A DNA stretch of 7,575 nucleotides from an uncultured Lachnospiraceae bacterium (GTDB lineage Bacteria > Bacillota > Clostridia > Lachnospirales > Lachnospiraceae). The translations under genes and the position numbers were made by a program. The first letter of the stretch is position 1. Every line of letters starts with the position of its first letter. Under the pieces are notes generated by a model, which saw only the letters and a program-made list of their open reading frames with translations, searched no databases and was not told where the DNA came from. Below are positions 1 through 5,039 of this stretch, piece after piece. The stretch spans positions 1 through 7,575 of the forward strand of contig OMRF01000100.1 of NCBI GenBank assembly GCA_900313435.1, given 5' to 3'.

Positions 1-966
1 AAGAGTCCTTCCGGAAACATGACGCGCCTTTTCATTATTCTCTTTGATGCAGCGATCTATATAATCCATATTCTTCATGAGGTCGTCATAGCGCTTCTTT
101 ACGCCGGAAAGAGCGTCGCTTACAGCTTCCCCGACCGCAAGCTTAAAGTCTCCGTAGCCCTTTCCTTCGAATTCTTTTTCTATATCCTCGTTGGTCTTTC
201 CCGTGACGGAGGCATAGATATCGATTAAGTTCATGATACCGGGCTTTTCGGGAGAATACTTAACCTCCGAGCCGCTGTCGGTCTTCGCGCGCTTGAACTT
301 TCTGATGATGGTATCTTTGTCATCAAGAAGAAAGACCGTAGCGTTCTGGTTCTCATCAGACTTTGACATCTTTTTTTCAGGATCTGCAAGGCTCATGACA
401 CGTCTCGCATTCTTCCCGAAAAGAGGCTCGGGGATCGTGAACACGTCCCCATATATTGAATTGAAGCGCTGAGCGATATCCCGCGCCATCTCAACGTGCT
501 GCTTCTGATCGTTTCCTACCGGAACGACCGTAGCCTGATAGAGCAGGATATCTGCCGCCATCAGGACCGGATAGGTGAAGAGACCCGCGTTCACATTATC
601 AGCGTGCTGTTCTGACTTTGCCTTGTACTGCGTCATCCTTGAAAGCTCACCCATATAGGTAAAGCAGGACAATATCCACGAAAGATAAGGATGAGTGTCA
701 ACATGGGACTGGAAATAGACGCAGTTTTTTTCCGGGTCAAGACCCGCAGCCACATACTGGACAAAGAGAGACTTCGCGTTCTTTCTGAACGAAGAAGGAT
801 CCTGCCTTACGGTCAGCGAATGAAGATCCATAACCCCGTAGAAGCACTCATACTCCTCATGCATGGGTATCCAGTTCTTCAAAGCTCCGAGATAGTTCCC
901 CAAATGGAGCGTTCCCGTGGCCTGCATTCCCGAATATGATATCTTTTTCTTTTCTTCCTCAGACAT
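1..966 (-). CDS. trpS: Tryptophanyl-tRNA synthetase, C-terminus cut by window edge
   Basis: Cytoplasmic class I aminoacyl-tRNA synthetase that activates tryptophan with ATP and charges tRNA-Trp. The reverse-strand frame from 966 stays open to base 1, giving 322 residues; bacterial TrpRS is about 330-340, so only roughly a dozen C-terminal residues are missing. The HIGH-type signature appears as T-L-H-L-G-N at residues 19-24, within a typical TrpRS start (GMQATGTLHLGNYLGAL, 13-28 region). The KMSKS loop is exact at residues 199-203. Family blocks such as YMGELSRMTQYK, MAADILLYQA and VPVGNDQKQH are all present. The ATG at 966 is preceded by a perfect AGGAGG, with a rather long 13-nt spacer. The start overlaps the end of the DUF5662 gene by 8 nt (ATGTCTGA), implying translational coupling and co-transcription. 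No T-box leader or obvious private promoter precedes it. Identification is very secure. Confidence 0.97.
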   Translation of the reverse strand, partial: MSEEEKKKISYSGMQATGTLHLGNYLGALKNWIPMHEEYECFYGVMDLHSLTVRQDPSSFRKNAKSLFVQYVAAGLDPEKNCVYFQSHVDTHPYLSWILSCFTYMGELSRMTQYKAKSEQHADNVNAGLFTYPVLMAADILLYQATVVPVGNDQKQHVEMARDIAQRFNSIYGDVFTIPEPLFGKNARRVMSLADPEKKMSKSDENQNATVFLLDDKDTIIRKFKRAKTDSGSEVKYSPEKPGIMNLIDIYASVTGKTNEDIEKEFEGKGYGDFKLAVGEAVSDALSGVKKRYDDLMKNMDYIDRCIKENNEKARHVSGRTL

Positions 967-1507
967 TTTTTAATATCTTCCTCCTGATATATCGAAACGT
1001 TTTTTTCTCTCCGTATTTTGCGAGCATCTTGAGCATTTTTTCAAGAAGCGCCGCAGTATCTTTATGCATCACATAGTGGCCCTTGCCTTTTTTATAATAA
1101 TTAAGGGCACTTCTGTCCGTATACTTTTCCTTCTCATAAACCCTGCAGGCCGCGATCCGGTCGCAAAACATCTCTACCACATAACGGACCGGCATCTTCA
1201 TCCCGGCAAGCGGAAACTCGGGGAAATCCTTCATGGAATAATCGATCCAGTACTCGAAGTGATGCTTGTTCCTGCCCTTGTGGTGGAGCCAGGCCTTTGA
1301 AAGCCCCGTCATCTCTCTTTCCGCATTGTTCGGACTCTTGTTGCCCTGATAATACTTCGCTCCCACAAGAAACTCTACCGGAGCGTATTTTGAAAGATCG
1401 TGGGTCAGTCCCTGCCAGTAAAGCCCCGCCATAAAGCAGTAATGGCGTACGAGCTGCCTGTGAAGTGTTATGGTCTTAAAGTGCGCTACGGCCTTTTGAA
1501 AGCTCAT
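959..1507 (-). CDS. DUF5662 family protein, possible HD-like fold
   Basis: A 182-residue soluble protein of unknown function. I recognise it as the DUF5662 family from the blocks GLTHDLSKYAPVEF (33-46), KYYQGNKSPNNAER (51-64) and KAWLHHKGRNKHHFEYW (71-87). There is no signal peptide or membrane segment. Conserved-looking polar residues are H16, H36-D37, H75-H76, H82-H83 and D116. The H...HD...D order resembles HD-superfamily metal sites, but that is my inference and no enzymatic role is established here. The C-terminal 35 residues are strongly basic (MLAKYGEKKTFRYIRRKILK region). The ATG at 1507 lies 32 nt inside the end of the GH13 gene and has only a purine-rich, weak ribosome site; the N-terminal 35 residues look like family sequence, supporting this start. 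Its end overlaps trpS by 8 nt, so it is the middle gene of a coupled three-gene unit. Confidence 0.88.
   Translation of the reverse strand: MSFQKAVAHFKTITLHRQLVRHYCFMAGLYWQGLTHDLSKYAPVEFLVGAKYYQGNKSPNNAEREMTGLSKAWLHHKGRNKHHFEYWIDYSMKDFPEFPLAGMKMPVRYVVEMFCDRIAACRVYEKEKYTDRSALNYYKKGKGHYVMHKDTAALLEKMLKMLAKYGEKKTFRYIRRKILKNV
980..985 (-). promoter_or_regulatory. Shine-Dalgarno site of trpS
   Basis: A perfect AGGAGG reads leftward 13 nt before the trpS ATG. It lies inside the last codons of the DUF5662 gene. It fixes the trpS start at 966 and shows that trpS is translated from the upstream transcript. Confidence 0.7.
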
Positions 1508-3359
1508 TATCTTCTTTCTTTCCTATCAGTATAGTTGCGGTGCCTCCCTTTACTATGGTGCTTTTCTGATCTTCCAGAAGCACCCCCTCCTCATAGAAGG
1601 TAAAATCTGGATCTCCGGTATTGTTCACGAACATCCATTTCCTGCCCTCAGGAAGGACCGGCAGTGCAAAGGTCTCCTCGCCGTAATAGAAATTGAAGAG
1701 GAGCATGACATCGTCTTCCTCAGATCTTCCGTACGCTCCGGCAAAGAGGATGCCCAGTGCCTTTTTCTCATTTCCGATACCCATTATCCATGGCTCTCTT
1801 CCATGATAAGATATGTCAGGAAGCCCCACATGAAGATAATCAGAAAACCTGAAGGGCTCATTTCTTGAAAGCACCGTATGCTTCTTTCTGAAGGCTATCA
1901 GCTTTTTCAGATAATCCCTCATCTCAGAGCTTATCTTCTTTTTTCCATAGTCGGTCCAGCCAAGAGGGTTGTCCTGACAGTAGGGGTTATTGTTTCCGGA
2001 CTGGGAATTAAGACTTGCGTCCCCTGCAAATATCATGGGAACGGAGGCCCCCGTCATCACGGAAAGAAGGGCTGTCCGAACCGCTGTCCTCCTTATCCTG
2101 TTGGCTACGCGGTTCTTTGTCTCGCCTTCGAACCCCTGGTTTGAAGATGCATTGTAATTGTTCCCGTCGCGGTTTGACTCCCCGTTTGCCTCATTATGCT
2201 TTTCACCATAGCAATAAGCGTCATAGAGGGTCATGCCGGTATTTGACGCCGCGTAATTGATATATGAATACCCCTTCTCCTGCCGCCTTAAGATATCCGA
2301 AAACTCGGCCGCGTTTCCGTCCATGTGGTTCTGGAGACGCCGGAGTGGATACTGAAATGCGTCATCAGTCACGAAGAGATGCTTGTTCTGCGGTCTTTCG
2401 TTCATAAGGACATCAAACGGGAAGTTGTTATAGATTATCATAGTCCCGTTCAGATAGGGATTTTCAGTTATTCTCTTTATAGGAAGACCGTCGCCTAAAA
2501 GGTGAAAGCCATCCACCCTGTATTCCTTAACCCAATAGATCAATGCGTCAAGGATCACGTCATCAATGGGTCTGTTCACAAATGAAAACTCAAGGATGAG
2601 CTTCATCGAAAGCGAGTGCACAAGATCCACAAGCTCCTTCATATGATACGCAGGGTCATCAGCCCCGCCGAAATATGAAGCCTTCGGAGCAAAATAATTG
2701 CCGTCGCCGTACCCCCAATAGTTGACCCCATAGGGCTCTTCATGGACCGTGACCGTATTTCCTTCCTTGTCCATGGCAAGGTGACTCCGGAATCTGATAT
2801 CCTCAAACTCATAGACAGGCATCAGCTCGATCGCATTGAAGCCGAAATCCTTAAGATACGGAAGCGTATCCATAAGCCCCTTATAATTCCCCCTGTGCGA
2901 TGCAGGGATCTTCGGGAACTTCATGGTAAAGCCCCTCATATGGAGCTTGTACAATATGAGCTCTTCCGGGGGTATCAGGGGACTTTCATGCTTCCATTCG
3001 TATGAATTTGCTGAAAAGCCCGAAAAGACTTCATAGCCTTTTTCAAAGCGCTCTACATCATTCCATTTTTCACGTCCGATTATCCGTCTTGCGTAAATGT
3101 CCAGTGTCTGCTTTTCATCCGTTTTGATGGAATAGAAAAGCTTTGAAAAATCAAAGCCCTCAATCGTCACCGAATAAACATGCCCAAGACGCATGAAATA
3201 AGGGATATCAAAGGAGATAAGCTCTTTTTTTGTTGCGGCATCATAAAGGATTATCGCGGGAACTGAGTCAGTCTTTACCGAAAAAGTAAAGGTGCATCTC
3301 TTCCCGTCTACCCTTGTACCGAATTCCGAAAAATCGCCTTTTTTGATCGAAGGAACCAA
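1476..3359 (-). CDS. GH13 GlgX/isoamylase-like protein lacking catalytic residues
   Basis: A 627-residue cytoplasmic protein (no signal peptide) of glycoside hydrolase family 13, closest in motif content to glycogen debranching enzymes. Layout: N-terminal beta domain about 1-105, (beta/alpha)8 barrel about 135-495, C-terminal beta domain about 500-613. Fold and subfamily markers are intact: ILYKLHMRGFT (135-145), FNAIELMPVYEF (174-185), NYWGYGDGNYFAP (213-225), GEKHNEANGESNRDG (385-399) and GNNNPYCQDNPLGWTDY (455-471). The catalytic sites are not. Region I reads ILEFSFVN, so Asp becomes E257 and His becomes N262. Region II reads DGFHLLGD, so Arg becomes H286 and the nucleophile Asp becomes L288. 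Region III reads LFVTDDA, so the Glu becomes T331. Region IV reads AASNTG, so His-Asp becomes N373-T374. Hydrolysis is therefore unlikely, although the frame is long and unbroken. The start is TTG at 3359 with AAAAGGGG 7 nt upstream; the next Met is residue 56 and the frame has a stop at 3410. It is the first gene of the unit with DUF5662 and trpS. Confidence 0.93.
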   Translation of the reverse strand: MVPSIKKGDFSEFGTRVDGKRCTFTFSVKTDSVPAIILYDAATKKELISFDIPYFMRLGHVYSVTIEGFDFSKLFYSIKTDEKQTLDIYARRIIGREKWNDVERFEKGYEVFSGFSANSYEWKHESPLIPPEELILYKLHMRGFTMKFPKIPASHRGNYKGLMDTLPYLKDFGFNAIELMPVYEFEDIRFRSHLAMDKEGNTVTVHEEPYGVNYWGYGDGNYFAPKASYFGGADDPAYHMKELVDLVHSLSMKLILEFSFVNRPIDDVILDALIYWVKEYRVDGFHLLGDGLPIKRITENPYLNGTMIIYNNFPFDVLMNERPQNKHLFVTDDAFQYPLRRLQNHMDGNAAEFSDILRRQEKGYSYINYAASNTGMTLYDAYCYGEKHNEANGESNRDGNNYNASSNQGFEGETKNRVANRIRRTAVRTALLSVMTGASVPMIFAGDASLNSQSGNNNPYCQDNPLGWTDYGKKKISSEMRDYLKKLIAFRKKHTVLSRNEPFRFSDYLHVGLPDISYHGREPWIMGIGNEKKALGILFAGAYGRSEEDDVMLLFNFYYGEETFALPVLPEGRKWMFVNNTGDPDFTFYEEGVLLEDQKSTIVKGGTATILIGKKEDNELSKGRSAL

Positions 3360-3366
3360 CTGCCAA

Positions 3367-3374
3367 CCCCTTTT
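3367..3374 (-). promoter_or_regulatory. Ribosome binding site deciding the TTG start of the GH13 gene
   Basis: AAAAGGGG reads leftward and ends 7 nt before the TTG at 3359. AAGGGG can pair with the 16S tail with one G-U wobble. No ATG or GTG is available in frame between the upstream stop (3408-3410) and residue 56, so this site supports TTG initiation. Confidence 0.55.
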
Positions 3375-3408
3375 ATCTGAAGCTGCTTTATTTAAAGGCC
3401 ATAAACAT

Positions 3409-3424
3409 TAGCATTATAGCATTT
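3409..3424. repeat. Tandem 8-mer repeat over the -10 element
   Basis: TAGCATTA (3409-3416) is followed directly by TAGCATTT (3417-3424), two copies differing at the last base. They cover the leftward -10 hexamer and the bases just after it. This could be an operator, or simply AT-rich promoter sequence. No regulator is recognisable in the window. Confidence 0.4.
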
Positions 3425-3441
3425 TGGCTTATTGTTTTCAA
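3413..3441 (-). promoter_or_regulatory. SigA-type promoter for the GH13-DUF5662-trpS unit
   Basis: Reading leftward, TTGAAA (3441-3436) is followed by a 17-bp spacer and a perfect TATAAT (3418-3413). Just upstream is a run of nine T on this strand, resembling an UP element. Transcription would start near 3406 and give a leader of about 45 nt before the TTG start, too short for a T-box or a typical riboswitch. Confidence 0.8.
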
Positions 3442-3456
3442 AAAAAAACGTAACTG

Positions 3457-3485
3457 TTGCGAATTACCGAAAAACCTCTTATAAT
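3457..3485 (+). promoter_or_regulatory. SigA-type promoter for the DUF1292 gene
   Basis: TTGCGA (3457-3462), a 17-bp spacer and a perfect TATAAT (3480-3485) point right. The predicted transcription start, 6-8 bases downstream, falls at about 3491-3493, on the likely ATG of the gene. It is divergent from the GH13 promoter, with about 15 bp between the two -35 hexamers. Confidence 0.65.
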
Positions 3486-3492
3486 CGCGCTT

Positions 3493-3816
3493 ATGAACGA
3501 GAAAAATGAAAAAAATAGAAAAATCAACGAGGATATCTTCCCCGTTGACGAAAATGACACGGACGTAATGGTTACCCTTGACCTTGATGACGGGACGTCC
3601 CTTGACTGCGAGATCCTCACGATATTTGACATAGAGGAACAGAGCTATATAGTGCTCCTTCCCGTGGACGAAAACGGTACGCCCTACGATTACGAGAATG
3701 TAGTGATATACCGTTACTTTGAAAGGGAAGACGGCGAGCCCTATCTTGACAATATTGAGGATGACGATGAATATAAGCGTGTCGCGAAAAAGTTTCAGGA
3801 ACTTCAGGACTCGTAG
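3493..3816 (+). CDS. DUF1292 family small acidic protein
   Basis: A 107-residue, very acidic cytoplasmic protein of unknown function, recognised as DUF1292 (the family of Bacillus YrzB). The core runs from about residue 26 to 103: a beta-rich LDLDDGTSLDCEILTIFDI segment, then SYIVLLPVDENG, VVIYRYFEREDG and a closing acidic helix (NIEDDDEYKRVAKKFQEL). The first 25 residues are an Asn/Lys/Glu-rich extension ending in PVDEN, a motif that recurs at 57-61. I chose the ATG at 3493. The frame could extend to a TTG at 3457, but that codon is the -35 hexamer of the promoter and has no ribosome site. No Shine-Dalgarno precedes 3493 either, and the promoter would start the RNA almost on the ATG. It is the only plus-strand gene, converges on the DHHW gene, and appears monocistronic. 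Confidence 0.88.
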   Translation: MNEKNEKNRKINEDIFPVDENDTDVMVTLDLDDGTSLDCEILTIFDIEEQSYIVLLPVDENGTPYDYENVVIYRYFEREDGEPYLDNIEDDDEYKRVAKKFQELQDS

Positions 3817-3824
3817 GAAAGCCC

Positions 3825-4964
3825 TTACTTAAAAAGGCTTCCCATCTCATCCGCACTCTGTACCAGAAGAAACTCATCATTATTCAGAAAGATCACATCA
3901 TTCACATTGTTGTTGTACACAAACTCAGTGAGATTATCCTTATACTCCCTGTAATCAACCACATAGACCTTGTCATAGTGATCCGTAAGGAAGGGGGCAA
4001 AGGCGTTCCCGTAGGATTCCTTTATGAGCACGCAGGATGTCCCGTCCGAAAGCTTCGGATTATCAATCGTTACCATGGGCTGATCGCCTCCGATAAAGCC
4101 GTAGCTCGCATTACTCGGCACTATCTTTCCGGTAGACGAGCCATAGGTACACTCGTTTGTAGAAAGCGGCACCCAGACTTCAACCGTATCGGGATTATTC
4201 GCAAGGGCATCAACCTTCCCGGAATACTTATACAGCGATCCCACAAAGCCCGGATAGGAGTGGCTTTCATATTCCGATTTATCATGAGGCATTATCTCCT
4301 TTGCTTTACAGAACTGCCTGTAGGCGTAATAAGCCCCAAGCTGCGTCCAGTGATGATCTGTCCTGAAAAAGAGGTACTCACCATTATGGTTCTTTAAGGT
4401 ATCAAAGGTGTCTACCGTCTTGACTGAAGGGTCCATCAGTGAATAGGTATAGTCGATGGCTTTCTTCTGGTCATCTGAGCCCATCTTCTTCTGCGCGTTC
4501 TCTGTAAGCATTATCCCTGTGGAATTCGGAACGACTATAGCGTAGACATCCGTAGTCGCGGGCAGCTTTGCCTTGACGGAATTAACCATGGCAGCATATC
4601 CCTCACAGCCCTTCCCGGTGTAATAGAACCTCTCATAGCCTGTATCGCCGTAGACATAGATGGAGCCTGCTTCCTGAGGCACCACATCAAGGGCGTAGTC
4701 CTTATCCTGAACGGGATCTTCAGGGAAGGAAAATGAGGCCGAAGAAGCAGCAGAACTCGCTTCCGACGAAGAGGCAGCACTGCTTTCACTTTTAGAGGCA
4801 GATGATGATGAAGAACTGCTGTTAGCCTTATTATCCTTATTCGTACCGTTGCCGCGAAGAGTCATGATAAGCAGGATCACCGCCACCGCAATGGCCGCAA
4901 GGACCGCTATGATCAAAACATAATAAATTCCCTTTGAACTTTTCTTTTTCCTATTGCCACTCAT
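3825..4964 (-). CDS. Membrane-anchored DHHW family (AlgX/AlgJ-like) protein
   Basis: A 379-residue protein with a short basic N-terminus, one transmembrane segment (about 13-35), a 32-residue Ser/Ala/Glu linker (48-79) and a large domain predicted outside the membrane. The domain carries the signature FFRTDHHWT with D203, H204, H205 and W206, a GGDQPMVTI block (292-300) and the serine motif KESYGNAFAPFL (S317). In AlgX/AlgJ-type SGNH-like proteins an Asp-His pair and a Ser form the triad used for O-acetylation of surface polysaccharides. The substrate here is unknown, and no MBOAT acyl-donor gene or polysaccharide cluster is in view. The ATG at 4964 has GGAAGGA 10 nt upstream; a TTG at 4991 would add nine residues but lies only about 8 nt after the predicted transcript start. 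The gene has its own promoter and ends 8 bases from the convergent DUF1292 stop. Confidence 0.9.
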   Translation of the reverse strand: MSGNRKKKSSKGIYYVLIIAVLAAIAVAVILLIMTLRGNGTNKDNKANSSSSSSSASKSESSAASSSEASSAASSASFSFPEDPVQDKDYALDVVPQEAGSIYVYGDTGYERFYYTGKGCEGYAAMVNSVKAKLPATTDVYAIVVPNSTGIMLTENAQKKMGSDDQKKAIDYTYSLMDPSVKTVDTFDTLKNHNGEYLFFRTDHHWTQLGAYYAYRQFCKAKEIMPHDKSEYESHSYPGFVGSLYKYSGKVDALANNPDTVEVWVPLSTNECTYGSSTGKIVPSNASYGFIGGDQPMVTIDNPKLSDGTSCVLIKESYGNAFAPFLTDHYDKVYVVDYREYKDNLTEFVYNNNVNDVIFLNNDEFLLVQSADEMGSLFK

Positions 4965-4974
4965 TTTCTTTAAA

Positions 4975-4981
4975 TCCTTCC
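4975..4981 (-). promoter_or_regulatory. Ribosome binding site deciding the DHHW gene start
   Basis: GGAAGGA reads leftward and ends 10 nt before the ATG at 4964. No comparable site precedes the alternative TTG at 4991, so this favours the 379-residue product. Confidence 0.55.
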
Positions 4982-5005
4982 AAAGCTCCAAAAAACATCC
5001 GCGCT

Positions 5006-5034
5006 ATGATAACACATGAGAGCGACAGTTACAA
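5006..5034 (-). promoter_or_regulatory. SigA-type promoter for the DHHW gene
   Basis: TTGTAA (5034-5029), a 17-bp spacer and TATCAT (5011-5006) read leftward. The -35 lies 5 bases past the helicase stop. The predicted start, near 4999, gives a leader of about 35 nt to the ATG at 4964. I see no terminator between the helicase stop and this promoter, so readthrough from gltX-helicase is also possible. Confidence 0.6.
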
Positions 5035-5039
5035 ATATG

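Noticed and set aside
1476..3359. Treating the GH13 gene as a decaying pseudogene
   Set aside because: The frame is intact over 627 codons, has a strong promoter, and keeps fold and subfamily motifs; only active-site positions differ.
3388..3402. Four-codon upstream reading frame (Met-Ala-Phe-Lys-stop) in the GH13 leader
   Set aside because: It has no ribosome site, sits almost at the predicted transcript start, and such short frames occur by chance.
3457..3492. N-terminal extension of the DUF1292 protein from a TTG at 3457
   Set aside because: The TTG is the -35 hexamer of the best promoter, no ribosome site precedes it, and the added residues do not look like family sequence.
3816..3842. 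Possible bidirectional terminator between the convergent DUF1292 and DHHW genes
   Set aside because: GGAAAGCC can pair with GGCTTCC, but the stem has only 7 pairs with a bulge, the loop is 12 nt, and neither side is followed by a T run.
3978..4397. 139-codon open frame on the plus strand, antisense to the DHHW gene
   Set aside because: It has no recognisable domain and lies wholly inside a well-supported gene on the other strand.
4728..4823. Ser-codon tract considered as a microsatellite or phase-variable repeat
   Set aside because: The codons for Ser, Ala and Glu are mixed (AGC, AGT, TCT, TCA, TCG), so there is no uniform repeat unit; it is better read as a protein linker.
4965..4991. Nine-residue longer DHHW protein starting at TTG 4991
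   Set aside because: The TTG lies only about 8 nt after the predicted transcript start and lacks a good Shine-Dalgarno, while ATG 4964 has GGAAGGA at a suitable distance.
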